Part shown: positions 29,741-40,896 of the stretch, one piece after another | Layout of the letters: each line of letters starts with the position of its first letter | Numbering within the stretch: the first letter of the stretch is position 1 | NCBI RefSeq assembly: GCF_002256775.1 | Contig: NZ_NCII01000006.1 | Span: 1 to 63,762, forward strand | DNA from: Novosphingobium sp. 17-62-19 | GTDB lineage: Bacteria > Pseudomonadota > Alphaproteobacteria > Sphingomonadales > Sphingomonadaceae | Direction: 5' to 3' | Length of the DNA: 63,762 nucleotides | The notes under the pieces: generated by a model | Told to the model about the DNA's origin: nothing | Database searches by the model: none | Seen by the model: only the letters and a program-made list of their open reading frames with translations | Program-made: the position numbers and the translations under genes

Positions 29741-30003
29741 AGGCCGAGCATCATATCCAGCTTGCCTTGCGCATTCAGCGCTGAAAGCTGGTCAGACCCG
29801 CCCACGTGAATGCCATCGATGAAGATTGACGGTACCGTCAGATGACCCGGCGCACGCTCCAGCATCTCGGCCTTTTTCGGCCCGCCCATTGTGACGTCGA
29901 ACTCTTCATAAGTCACGCCTTTGCCATCGAGCAACTGTTTGGCGCGCGAGCAATAGGGGCAGCCCCACTTGGTATAGATTTCGACCTTTGGCGTATTCGA
30001 CAT
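29737..30003 (-). CDS. grxC: Glutaredoxin 3
   Basis: The 88-residue glutathione-dependent disulfide reductase has the dithiol site GCPYCSRAKQLL (Cys15, Cys18), TVPSIFIDGIHVGG and the closing helix of GrxC. The start is the ATG at 30003 (MSNTPKVEIYTKWG); the frame extends upstream but out of family. It leads the set with the nitrilase and DUF1178 genes. Confidence 0.94.
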   Translation of the reverse strand: MSNTPKVEIYTKWGCPYCSRAKQLLDGKGVTYEEFDVTMGGPKKAEMLERAPGHLTVPSIFIDGIHVGGSDQLSALNAQGKLDMMLGL

Positions 30004-30023
30004 GGGCACCTCGAAAAGGGGGT

Positions 30024-30052
30024 CTTGAAATGCGAAATTGGCTAACACACAT
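30024..30052 (+). promoter_or_regulatory. Possible heat-shock sigma factor promoter of the Hsp20 gene
   Basis: CTTGAAA at 30024-30030 matches the RpoH -35 element. A weaker ACACACAT about 15 bases later could serve as -10. A transcript from here would have a leader of roughly 110 bases before the Hsp20 start. The -10 is poor, so this is tentative. Confidence 0.3.
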
Positions 30053-30165
30053 GGGTTCACGTGTCATGCGCCGCAAGTCGGGCATGGCCATCAAACCGCC
30101 GAAGCGGGCGCCGGGTTCCGGGCTCGCCAAGGCAAGTGCAGATTGCTCATGTTGAGGATATTGCC

Positions 30166-30627
30166 ATGAACCGTTTTGATTTTACCCCCTATCGCCGCAC
30201 CACCGTGGGTTTTGATCGCCTGTTCGATCTGCTCGAACGCCAGGCCCGCGCCAATGCCGGAGACAACTATCCCCCCTTCAATATCGAACGCAGTGGCGAT
30301 GAATCCTACCGGATCACGCTGGCTGTTGCCGGCTTCAAGGCCGAAGATATCGACATCACAGCGCAGCAGAACCTGCTCGTGGTCAAGGGCCAGAAGCCCG
30401 AACCGACCGATCGCGAATATCTCCATGTCGGCATCGCCAACCGCGGTTTTGAGCGTCGGTTTGAACTGGCCGATTTCGTTCGGGTCGAGGCTGCAGACCT
30501 TGCCGATGGCCTGCTGACCATCGACCTCGTGCGCGAAGTACCCGAGGCAATGAAGCCCAAGAAGGTGCTGATCGGCGGTCAGAACCAGCTCAAAGTGATC
30601 GAAGGCGACAACACCGCTGCCGCCTGA
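30166..30627 (+). CDS. Small heat shock protein (Hsp20/IbpA type)
   Basis: The 153-residue ATP-independent chaperone begins MNRFDFTPYRRTTVGFDRLFDLLE, the N-terminal form typical of IbpA-like proteins. The alpha-crystallin domain follows: PPFNIERSGDESYRITLAVAG, LVVKGQK, and FERRFELADFVRVEAADLADG-LLTIDL, then a short tail. GTTGAGGAT lies 8 bases before the ATG at 30166. A GU-containing hairpin at 30649-30672 after the stop could be its terminator. Confidence 0.93.
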   Translation: MNRFDFTPYRRTTVGFDRLFDLLERQARANAGDNYPPFNIERSGDESYRITLAVAGFKAEDIDITAQQNLLVVKGQKPEPTDREYLHVGIANRGFERRFELADFVRVEAADLADGLLTIDLVREVPEAMKPKKVLIGGQNQLKVIEGDNTAAA

Positions 30628-30648
30628 TCCGGCGCAAAGTCAAATGGA

Positions 30649-30672
30649 GGGCGGGCCGGTTTCGGCCTGCCC
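30649..30672 (+). terminator. Terminator-like hairpin after Hsp20
   Basis: GGGCGGGCC and GGCCTGCCC form a 9-bp stem with one G-T wobble and a 6-base loop, followed by TTCT, 21 bases after the stop. Confidence 0.5.
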
Positions 30673-30805
30673 TTCTGCCGGAAAATCTTGCCTGCGGTAT
30701 CGTCATACGCTAGAATCATCGACAGAAATTTCGGAGTTTTCAACATCATGGACCACTTTCTGAACGCAACACTGCTCTCAATTGCTTTCAGTAAAGATGT
30801 GTCCC

Positions 30806-32383
30806 ATGCCCGCTTCAATTACACTCGCTTCGATTTCCTGGTCCGCACCTGACGGACGATCAGTCCTAAACGATCTGAACGCTTCGTTCGGCACCGAACG
30901 TCTCGGCATTGTTGGGCGCAACGGGACCGGAAAATCCACATTGCTTCGGCTGATTGCGGGCGATCTTTCTCCCTCAACTGGGCGGATCACGCGCTTGGGA
31001 ACAATCTCCGTTCTGCGCCAGATCGTTGCCCGTTCAGCGGGCGAAACCCTTGCAGAGGCGCTTGGCGTTGCCAATGATCTTGCGGTTCTGCGCCGCGCCG
31101 AGGCAGGCTTCGCTGATGCGAAAGATATTGAATCCGCTGACTGGACCCTTGAGCAACGCCTCGCCGAAGCTTTTGCCCATGTAAGGCTGTCGGCCAGCCT
31201 CGACACGCCAGTCGTTGGCATGTCGGGAGGTGAACTGACAAAGGCAGGTCTTGCTTTTGCAATTCTGGCGAACCCCGATTTTCTGCTTTTGGATGAGCCA
31301 ACCAACAATCTCGATAGCCGCAGTCGTGACAGTCTGGGTGCGTTCCTTGCCAGTTGGCGCAAGGGTGCGCTGGTCGTGAGCCACGATCGCGTCCTGCTGG
31401 AGGGTATGGATGCAATTCTAGAGCTCACTTCATTCGGGGCAACCCGCTATGGAGGCCCCTACAGCCATTACCGCGACCGCAAGGACATGGAACTCGCTAC
31501 AGCTCAACAAGCGCGCGATAGCGCCGAGCGTGCCCTGAACGAAGTGCGCGACAGCGCGCAAGTCGCGCGTGAACGCAAAGGAAGGCGTGACGGAGTTGGT
31601 CAAAACAACGCACGCAAAGGCGGCATTCCGCGCATTCTTCTCGGAGCGCGGCGCGAGCGGGCCGAAAATTCGAGCGGCACCAACGCTCGCCTTGCCGAAC
31701 GTGAGACAGCCGAGGCTCAATCGAGGCTGATGGAAGCGCGTGCCAGCCTCGAAATCATCGAACCTTTGCGCATCGAACTCGGGTCGACCGGCCTCAGCGG
31801 ATCACGCAAGGTCATTCAACTCACCAACGTCACGTTTTCGCATCCGGGCCAATCACCACTGTTTTCCGGCCTTGATTTCACCGTCGTCGGCCCTGAGCGT
31901 GTTGCCATCATCGGCCCCAACGGTGCCGGAAAGTCCACCCTGATGCACCTGATTGCAGGGCGCCATGCGCCTGATGTCGGCACTGTATCCGTGTCCGTGC
32001 CCTTTGCCATGCTGGATCAACACACCGCAATTTTCGATCCTGAACTGAGCATCGTTGCCAACCTCCGGCGGCTACAGCCAGACCTTGATGAAAATGCGGC
32101 ACGTGCGGCTCTAGCCCGATTCCGTTTTCGCGCATCCGCAGCAGATCAGATTGTTGCTTCGTTAAGCGGAGGCCAAGCTATTCGCGCGGCCTTGGCCTGC
32201 GTCCTGTCAACCTCGCCGCCGCCGCTCATTTTGCTGGACGAGCCAACGAACCACCTCGACCTCGAAGCTGTGCAAGCTATCGAGGCAGGTCTTGCCGCCT
32301 ATGACGGTGCGTTGGTGGCAGTCAGCCATGACGCTGCATTTCTGGAAGCAATTGGCATAACCAGACGTATTTCCCTCGTATGA
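30806..32383 (+). CDS. ABC-F family ATPase
   Basis: The 525-residue soluble protein has two ABC domains and no membrane segments: Walker A GRNGTGKSTLLRLIAG and GPNGAGKSTLMHLIAG, signatures MSGGELTKAGLAFAIL and LSGGQAIRAALACVL, and Walker B LLLDEPTNNLD and ILLDEPTNHLD. The linker between them is charged, as in ribosome-binding ABC-F proteins (Uup/EttA-like and resistance types). I start at the ATG at 30806 (MPASITLASISWSAPDG), which fits the family. An ATG 3 codons and a TTG 8 codons upstream are also in frame. Confidence 0.88.
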   Translation: MPASITLASISWSAPDGRSVLNDLNASFGTERLGIVGRNGTGKSTLLRLIAGDLSPSTGRITRLGTISVLRQIVARSAGETLAEALGVANDLAVLRRAEAGFADAKDIESADWTLEQRLAEAFAHVRLSASLDTPVVGMSGGELTKAGLAFAILANPDFLLLDEPTNNLDSRSRDSLGAFLASWRKGALVVSHDRVLLEGMDAILELTSFGATRYGGPYSHYRDRKDMELATAQQARDSAERALNEVRDSAQVARERKGRRDGVGQNNARKGGIPRILLGARRERAENSSGTNARLAERETAEAQSRLMEARASLEIIEPLRIELGSTGLSGSRKVIQLTNVTFSHPGQSPLFSGLDFTVVGPERVAIIGPNGAGKSTLMHLIAGRHAPDVGTVSVSVPFAMLDQHTAIFDPELSIVANLRRLQPDLDENAARAALARFRFRASAADQIVASLSGGQAIRAALACVLSTSPPPLILLDEPTNHLDLEAVQAIEAGLAAYDGALVAVSHDAAFLEAIGITRRISLV

Positions 32384-32398
32384 GAAATCCAGCCTGCC

Positions 32399-33088
32399 TT
32401 ACCAGGCCTCAGCCACATCAATCAACGCATCACGGTCAAGGATCGTCACGCGCCCGCCCTTCAGTCCGACCATGCCATTCTCAGCCCAGGCCGAAAGCTG
32501 GCGGTTGATCTGTTCGCGTGACATGCCTGCAAAGTTGCCGAGTTCGCCTTGGCTGAGAGCAATTTTGAGCTGATTCTCGTTCCCGGCGCCGTCACCCATC
32601 ATCAGCCGCAGCAGGAACCGCGCCAACCTTGGCCCAGATGTATAGGCGCGATCTGCCTCGATCACCGCGTTGTTCTGCCGCAACCTGCGCGCCATGGCTT
32701 TGAGCAGGCGCAGTGCCAGCCCTTTGTGCTTTTCGATGATGTCGGAAAATGCACCGCGCGTCAGCACCAGTGCTTCGATCGGATCGATCACTTCCACTGT
32801 CGCCGAACGCTCACCCCCGTCCAGAAACGCAATTTCCCCCAGCACATGGCCCGGTTCGGCATAGTCGAGAATGATCTCGCGTCCATTCGCCGCAACCATG
32901 CTCACGCGGGCCAGCCCTTTGAGCACGATGAACAGGGTAGACCCCTGCTCCCCCTGACTCATCAGCATTTGGCCGGGTTTGAAAGCCCGCACTTGTCCGC
33001 GTGCGATGATGTCAGAGAGTTCGGCCTCTTCGCAGTCTGCAAAAAGACTCTGCGCCGTCAGTGCCTCGGCCAGCTTTGCCGCGTCCAT
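32399..33088 (-). CDS. Crp/Fnr family transcriptional regulator
   Basis: The 229 residues consist of an N-terminal cyclic-nucleotide-binding barrel (GQMLMSQGEQGSTLFIVLKGLARV, GHVLGEIAFLDGGERSATVE) and a C-terminal winged helix (LSQGELGNFAGMSREQINRQLSAWAENGMV). There is no N-terminal cysteine cluster, so it is not an oxygen-sensing FNR; cAMP or another nucleotide may bind, but this is not certain. The ATG at 33088 lies 7 bases after AGGGGA. It is downstream of pyrG on the same strand. Confidence 0.9.
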   Translation of the reverse strand: MDAAKLAEALTAQSLFADCEEAELSDIIARGQVRAFKPGQMLMSQGEQGSTLFIVLKGLARVSMVAANGREIILDYAEPGHVLGEIAFLDGGERSATVEVIDPIEALVLTRGAFSDIIEKHKGLALRLLKAMARRLRQNNAVIEADRAYTSGPRLARFLLRLMMGDGAGNENQLKIALSQGELGNFAGMSREQINRQLSAWAENGMVGLKGGRVTILDRDALIDVAEAW

Positions 33089-33174
33089 CACACAGTCCCC
33101 TGAATACTTGCCCTACGTGCTTCCGGGGCAACTAATCAGGGAATACCATCAATGACCAGTGATTTTGCGCACCA

Positions 33175-34815
<1,641 letters not shown>

Positions 34816-34970
34816 TTAGCGTCAGAGGTTGCAATTGCGCAAGCGGTTGCGGCTGTAATCTTTACCGCAATCCACAGGCGTGGTCGAAAACACATTGATC
34901 GAACGCAACAAGAGAACCGCCCCGCAACCGTTGAGGAAGCGGGTCGGCCAATTGCATAGTCCGAAAAATA

Positions 34971-35366
34971 TTACTGAGCGGCAGAGCCACCCAAAGGATC
35001 GGCTGCCGGAGCTGGTGCAGCAACCGAAGGTGTCACAGCAGGCTGTCCCCCCTGCGCAGGTGCCAGCGGATCAGCCGCAGGTGCATTTTGCACTGGCGCA
35101 ACACGCTCAAGCGAAGTGTCGATCTCGCGGCTCGATGTCGTGCCCACGGCCAGCGCCGCCAGCGTGATGCTCAACACCACGAATGCCGTAGCCAGAATCG
35201 TCGTCATCCGCGTCATGAAATCAGCTGCGCCGCGTGCAGACATGAACCCGGCCGGGCTTCCACCCACGCCAAGGCCGCCGCCTTCGGACTTCTGCATCAG
35301 GATCACGATCACAAGCAGCGCCGCAACGATTGCCTGGACCACGGTGAGGAAAATGAACAGCGACAT
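34971..35366 (-). CDS. secG: Preprotein translocase subunit SecG
   Basis: The 131-residue inner-membrane protein has two membrane helices (about 4-24 and 52-72). Between them lies the conserved cytosolic loop MQKSEGGGLGVGGSPAGFMSARG, followed by a Pro/Ala-rich tail. SecG assists SecYE in protein export. It lies between tpiA and pyrG on the same strand. Confidence 0.93.
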   Translation of the reverse strand: MSLFIFLTVVQAIVAALLVIVILMQKSEGGGLGVGGSPAGFMSARGAADFMTRMTTILATAFVVLSITLAALAVGTTSSREIDTSLERVAPVQNAPAADPLAPAQGGQPAVTPSVAAPAPAADPLGGSAAQ

Positions 35367-35460
35367 GAATCTCTACCCTTCGCGCCGATGAGCGCAGGAA
35401 TTTCCGGCCATGTAGGCGCGAGAACGCTTCGGCGCAACCCGGAGGATGCGCTAGAGGTTA

Positions 35461-36231
35461 TCAGGCCTCACCAGTGCCTGCCGCAGCAACTATCGGCAGG
35501 AACGCCTCGGCCGTCAGGCTCGCGCCGCCAACCAGTGCGCCGCTTACGCCGTCTGCCGCCAGCAATTCCGCAGCATTCCCTGCGTTGACCGACCCGCCAT
35601 AAAGAATGCGCACTTTCGCGCCGCTTTCCCCGTAAAGCGCCAGCAAGCGCTCGCGGATGGCGGCGTGCATCGCAACAACATCGGAAACGGCTGCAACACG
35701 CCCCGTCCCGATGGCCCATACCGGCTCATAAGCTACCGCGACCTTGCCCGCGGCAACTGCTTCACCAGCCATCTCGGCATCGGGAAGCGAACCATCAATC
35801 TGACCGGAAACGACTGCCTCAGCCTTGGCGGCATCGCGTTCGTCCAGCGTCTCGCCCACACACACGATGATGCCAAGCCCTGCGGAAAGGGCCGCTTCAG
35901 CCTTGGCTTTCACCACAGCATCGCTCTCGTTGTGGTCCTTGCGCCGCTCGCTGTGCCCCACGATCACCACGTCCGCGCCAGTATCCACCAGCATCGGCGC
36001 GGAAACATCACCCGTATGGGCACCCTTGGCCTGCGCGTGACAATCTTGCCCGCCGACCCCCATAGCCGTCACGGCCTCGCGCAGCGCGCCGATCAGCGTG
36101 AACGGCGGGGCAAGCGCCACCTGCACATCGGGATAGCGCGCTGCAGCCCGGTCAATCGCACGGGCTTCGGCCAGCATGGCGCGGCTCCCGTTCATCTTCC
36201 AGTTGCCAACGATGTATGGACGATGCGGCAT
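35461..36231 (-). CDS. tpiA: Triosephosphate isomerase
   Basis: TpiA interconverts dihydroxyacetone phosphate and glyceraldehyde 3-phosphate in the cytosol. The 256 residues show the catalytic NWKMNG (Lys12), VIVGHSERR (His) and VAYEPVWAIGTGR (Glu and flexible loop), plus the phosphate-binding LYGGSVN and GALVGGASL. It is the first gene of the tpiA-secG-pyrG set. Confidence 0.97.
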   Translation of the reverse strand: MPHRPYIVGNWKMNGSRAMLAEARAIDRAAARYPDVQVALAPPFTLIGALREAVTAMGVGGQDCHAQAKGAHTGDVSAPMLVDTGADVVIVGHSERRKDHNESDAVVKAKAEAALSAGLGIIVCVGETLDERDAAKAEAVVSGQIDGSLPDAEMAGEAVAAGKVAVAYEPVWAIGTGRVAAVSDVVAMHAAIRERLLALYGESGAKVRILYGGSVNAGNAAELLAADGVSGALVGGASLTAEAFLPIVAAAGTGEA

Positions 36232-36554
36232 GATCAGCCCGTTCCCCTGTTATACCCTGCCAAGACCTCTGCCGAATAGCAGAGTCTCGAAACATTCAAA
36301 TTGGGCCGATTTAGCCCTGAGTCGCCGGGCGGCTATCAAACCCTGAGTGATTCTGCAAAACACCTGATCGCATAAGTGCTTAAACAACACGGTGCGCAGT
36401 CGCACATCAATCGCGTCATATTGCCGTCACACCACCCCACCGTGACATCTGGAGCGTCCAGACCCATTGCGGGATTTGCGTTTGGCTCCTAAGGCATCGG
36501 CAAATTGTCATTCGGCGCCCTTGGGTGCCCTGAAAAAGAGACGAACACCCGCAA
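36232..36554. other. Divergent intergenic region between tpiA and ppiD
   Basis: I see no gene in these 323 bases. The region must hold the promoters of the two divergent operons. A short hairpin GGCGCCC-TTG-GGTGCC lies 26 bases before the ppiD start, where it could influence translation. No clear operator or riboswitch was recognised. Confidence 0.5.
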
Positions 36555-38495
36555 ATGCTCGGTTTCTTCCGCTCGTTCCTCAAGTCCCGCATCGGCGTCG
36601 TCGTTGCGCTCCTGTTCCTCGGCCTGATCGCGCTCGCCTTTGCCAGCGCCGATGTCACCGGCAGCGGCTTCGGCGGTATTGCCGGAGGTGATCGCGCCGC
36701 CAAGGTTGGCTCCAGCCGCCTTGGAACCGCCGAACTGGCCAAAGCACTGACCAACGCGTTTGAACAGGAACGCCAGCGCCAGCCGGGCCTGACGATGAAG
36801 CAGTTCCTCGATGCAGGCGGGATGGATACAATCATCACCGGGCTGACCGATCGCCTGGCCATGGCCGAATGGGGCAAGCGCCATGGCATGGTGGCAAGCA
36901 ACCGTCTGGTTGATAGCGAAATCGTGAAAATTCAGGCATTCCAAGGCGTTGATGGCAAGTTCAGCCAGACCACCTATGAACAGCTTCTCGCCCAGCGCGG
37001 CTTGACTGACAAGGAAGTGCGCAAGGATCTGGGGCAAGGCTTGCTCGCCCGCCAGCTTCTTCTGCCCGCCGCGTTCGGCGCACAAATGGCTGATGAATCG
37101 GTGCAGCGCTACGCCGCGCTCCTCACCGAAAAGCGTGTCGGCACCATTGCCACGATCCCGTCGCTGGCCTTCGCCCCGGCCTCACCGCCCGATGCCAACA
37201 CGCTCACCGCATTCTACAACGCCAACAAGGGCCGCTACATGCAGCCTGAACGGCGCACGATCCGCTATCTCGTTGTCGATGAAGCAAGCCTCAAGACTGT
37301 GCCCGCCCCCACCGAGGCAGAGGTGGCGAACCGCTACAAGCTCAATACCGCCGTCTATGCTCCGTCCGAACAGCGCTCGGTCACGCAGGTCATCGTGCCG
37401 ACCGAAGCCGCCGCCAAGGCGCTCGCCACGGAAGTTGGCAACAGCGGCTCGCTCGAAAGCGCCGCCCGTGCCAAGGGTCTCGTCCCCAGCAAGCTGGAAA
37501 ACCAGACCCGCGAAGCGCTCGGCAATCAAACCGCCAAGGCCGTGGCCGACGCCGCCTTTGCCGCTGCGCAAGGCACACTTGCCGCGCCCGCCAAGTCGGG
37601 CCTCGGCTGGCATGTGGTCAAGGTTGATGCGGTCAAGCGCAACGTCGGAAAGACGCTCGATCAGGCCCGCCCTGAACTCGTCGCCGCGCTCACGCTCGAA
37701 AAGCGCCGCGCCGCCCTGTCCGATCTCGCCGCGCAAGCAGAACAGGAAATCGACAGCGGCACCGGTCTTGCCGACATCGCCAAGACACTGAACCTCACTT
37801 TCGCCACCACGCAGCCGCTTGCCGCCGATGGCAGCATCTACGGCAAGCAGGGCGAAAAGGTCGGCGAAGAAGTCGCCCCGCTGGTCCAGGCCGCGTTTGC
37901 GATGGAACGTGAAGGCGAAGCGCAACTGGCCGAAATCACGCCGGGTGAAAAGTTCGCCATCTTCGATGTGGGCCAGCTGACCGCCGCCACCCCCGCCCCG
38001 CTTGACCAGATCAAGGGCACCGTCACGCGCGATTGGGCCGTCGATCAGGGTTCGGCCAAGGCCAAGGCAGCGGCTGACAAGATCCTCGCGGCGCTCAACA
38101 AGGGCACGCCGATGGCCGAAGCGCTCAAGCTGGCTGGCGTCGCCCTGCCCGCAGCGCAGCCCATCGATATGCCGCGCGCCGCGCTTGGCCAGATGCAAGG
38201 ACAGGTTCCTGCCCCGCTCGCCCTGCTGTTCGCCATGGCCAAGGGCAGCAACAAGCGCCTTGAAGGGCCGGACAAGCAAGGCTGGTATCTGGTGTCGCTC
38301 AAGGATATCGTGATCGGCGATGTGAAGCGCGGCGATCAGGTCTTCGCACAGGCTGCCCGCTCCTTCGCGGCTGATGCGGGCGACGAATTGGCCCAGCAAC
38401 TGCGCGCTGCCATCCGCAAGGACGTTGGCGTTGAACGCAACGAAGCCGGGATCAAGGCCGTCCGCGACCAGCTGACCGGCACCAACGCGCAATAA
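36555..38495 (+). CDS. PpiD-like periplasmic folding factor (peptidyl-prolyl isomerase)
   Basis: The 646-residue protein is anchored by one N-terminal helix (VVVALLFLGLIALAFASA, about 14-31) and projects into the periplasm. A SurA-like helical domain (TAELAKALTNAFEQERQRQPG...) precedes the parvulin-like domain (about 215-370, with RRTIRYLVVDEASL and GLGWHVVKVDAV) and a second helical part. It helps outer-membrane and exported proteins fold near the Sec translocon. It is separated from trpE by 3 bases, so the trp genes are probably transcribed with it. Confidence 0.87.
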   Translation: MLGFFRSFLKSRIGVVVALLFLGLIALAFASADVTGSGFGGIAGGDRAAKVGSSRLGTAELAKALTNAFEQERQRQPGLTMKQFLDAGGMDTIITGLTDRLAMAEWGKRHGMVASNRLVDSEIVKIQAFQGVDGKFSQTTYEQLLAQRGLTDKEVRKDLGQGLLARQLLLPAAFGAQMADESVQRYAALLTEKRVGTIATIPSLAFAPASPPDANTLTAFYNANKGRYMQPERRTIRYLVVDEASLKTVPAPTEAEVANRYKLNTAVYAPSEQRSVTQVIVPTEAAAKALATEVGNSGSLESAARAKGLVPSKLENQTREALGNQTAKAVADAAFAAAQGTLAAPAKSGLGWHVVKVDAVKRNVGKTLDQARPELVAALTLEKRRAALSDLAAQAEQEIDSGTGLADIAKTLNLTFATTQPLAADGSIYGKQGEKVGEEVAPLVQAAFAMEREGEAQLAEITPGEKFAIFDVGQLTAATPAPLDQIKGTVTRDWAVDQGSAKAKAAADKILAALNKGTPMAEALKLAGVALPAAQPIDMPRAALGQMQGQVPAPLALLFAMAKGSNKRLEGPDKQGWYLVSLKDIVIGDVKRGDQVFAQAARSFAADAGDELAQQLRAAIRKDVGVERNEAGIKAVRDQLTGTNAQ

Positions 38496-38498
38496 GCC

Positions 38499-40049
38499 AT
38501 GACGACACTGACCGCCGATCCCGCCCCCGAAACCACCGGCGCACAGCTCGAAAACCACGGCCCCGCGCTTGCCCAGCTTTCCGCTGGAAAGCCCGCGCTC
38601 GTCTGGCGTAAACTGATCGTCGATACGGAAACGCCTGTCGGCGCAGCGCTCAAGCTGATGGAAAGCGGGCGCGGCGATTTCCTGCTCGAATCCGTGCAGG
38701 GCGGCGAAGTGCGCGGCCGTTACAGCCTGCTCGGGATTGACCCGGACCTCGTGTTCCGCGCCACCGGCACCACCGCCGAGATCAACCGCATCTGGCGGCA
38801 TGACAAGGCCGCATTTGCCCCGCTGCCCGGTGATGCCCTAGCCGAACTGCGCGCGCTCGTCTCCGCCTGCCGGATCGATGTGCCCGCAGCCCTGCCCCCG
38901 GCGCTTGCCTGCCTTGTCGGCTATTTCGGCTACGAAACCATCGGCCTCGTCGAAAAGCTCCCGCGCGCCGCGCAAAGCGACCTCGTCCTGCCCGACATGC
39001 TGTTCACCCGTCCCACCGTGGTGCTGGTGTTCGATCGCCTGTCTGATGAACTCTTCGCCATCGCCCCCGTCTGGGCCGAAGGCGGCGCACCCTCCCAACT
39101 GCTCGAAGCCGCCGCCGAACGCATCGACAATGCCTTGCGCAAACTGGCCAACCCGGTCCCCGCCGACACGCGCCTTTCCGAAAGCGTCGATGTAACCCCG
39201 CAGCCGGTCATGCCCGCCGCGAACTACGCGCAGATGGTCATGCGCGCGAAGGACTACATCGAAGCAGGCGACATCTTCCAGGTCGTCCTCGCCCAGCGCT
39301 TCACCGCACCCTTCCCGCTGCCGCCCATCGCGCTCTACCGCGCTCTGCGCCGCATCAACCCCTCGCCCTTCCTCTATTTCCTCGACATGCCGGGCTTCGC
39401 GCTCACCGGCTCAAGCCCGGAAATCCTCGTCCGCATTCGTGACGGCGAAGTCACCATCCGCCCCATCGCCGGAACCCGCCCCCGCGGCAAAACGCCCGAG
39501 GAAGACCGCGCCAACGAACTGAGCCTGCTCGAAGACCCCAAGGAACGCGCCGAACACCTGATGCTGCTTGATCTCGGCCGCAACGATGTCGGCCGCGTGG
39601 CCAAGGCAGGCACGGTCAAGGTCACCGAGAGCTACACCGTCGAACGCTACAGCCACGTCATGCACATCGTCTCGAATGTGGTCGGCCAGCTCGACACCAC
39701 ACGCGCCGACAGCGTGGACGCCCTCTTCGCCGGTTTCCCCGCAGGCACCGTCAGCGGCGCCCCCAAAGTCCGCGCCTGCGAAATCATCGCCGAGTTGGAA
39801 CCCGAAACCCGCGGCGCCTACGCAGGCGGCGTCGGCTACTTCGCCCCCGACGGCTCAGTCGACAGCTGCATCGTCCTGCGCACCGGCGTGGTCAAAGACG
39901 GCGTCCTCCACGCCCAAGCCGGCGCAGGCATCGTCGCCGACAGCAACCCCGAATACGAACAGCGCGAATGCGAATTGAAGTCGGGCGCGCTGTTTGCGGC
40001 GGCGAGGGAAGCTGTGCGGGTGGCGAGTGAGCCGGAGTATGGGCAGTGA
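38499..40049 (+). CDS. trpE: Anthranilate synthase component I
   Basis: TrpE makes anthranilate from chorismate, with ammonia delivered by TrpG. The 516 residues carry the N-terminal tryptophan-feedback element FLLESVQGG and the chorismate-binding core: IRPIAGTRPRGKTPEEDRAN, LGRNDVGRVA, SHVMHIVSNVVG, FPAGTVSGAPKVRACEII and YAGGVGYFAPDG. No leader-peptide attenuator is visible, consistent with transcription from an upstream promoter through ppiD. Confidence 0.97.
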   Translation: MTTLTADPAPETTGAQLENHGPALAQLSAGKPALVWRKLIVDTETPVGAALKLMESGRGDFLLESVQGGEVRGRYSLLGIDPDLVFRATGTTAEINRIWRHDKAAFAPLPGDALAELRALVSACRIDVPAALPPALACLVGYFGYETIGLVEKLPRAAQSDLVLPDMLFTRPTVVLVFDRLSDELFAIAPVWAEGGAPSQLLEAAAERIDNALRKLANPVPADTRLSESVDVTPQPVMPAANYAQMVMRAKDYIEAGDIFQVVLAQRFTAPFPLPPIALYRALRRINPSPFLYFLDMPGFALTGSSPEILVRIRDGEVTIRPIAGTRPRGKTPEEDRANELSLLEDPKERAEHLMLLDLGRNDVGRVAKAGTVKVTESYTVERYSHVMHIVSNVVGQLDTTRADSVDALFAGFPAGTVSGAPKVRACEIIAELEPETRGAYAGGVGYFAPDGSVDSCIVLRTGVVKDGVLHAQAGAGIVADSNPEYEQRECELKSGALFAAAREAVRVASEPEYGQ

Positions 40050-40308
40050 GCAATGTTTTGCCGCTCGAAATGGCAGACATCCAGCATGTCGCGTTCTACA
40101 AGCGTGACGAACTCACCACTGACCTGATGTGTTGCGACATCCAGATGGCTTGCGGGCAAACGCTCTGGTTCCACGAAGAAATGCCTCACTGGAACGACGT
40201 TGTCGCGCAAATCGAATTGCTGGAAGGCTTTACGCAGGATTGGCGTTCGCACGTCATCCACCCTCCCTTCGCAGAATGTCGCTTCATGGCTTACGAAAAG
40301 CTTGCCCA

Positions 40309-40312
<4 letters not shown>
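40046..40312 (+). CDS. 88-residue protein of unknown function inside the trp operon
   Basis: The GTG start overlaps the trpE stop (GTGA), and its own stop overlaps the trpG ATG (ATGA), so it is translationally coupled on both sides. The product is a small soluble acidic protein with two adjacent cysteines ([20 protein letters not shown]) and aromatic-rich stretches ([19 protein letters not shown]). No signal or membrane segment is present and I do not recognise a family. Overlaps on both ends and codon use like the neighbours argue that it is a real gene. Confidence 0.8.

Positions 40313-40892
<580 letters not shown>

Positions 40893-40896
<4 letters not shown>

Noticed and set aside
37182-38801. 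539-codon open frame antisense to ppiD and the trpE start
   Set aside because: It is a mirror frame created by high GC codon bias. It has no ribosome-binding site or recognisable domain, while the plus strand encodes clear PpiD and TrpE.
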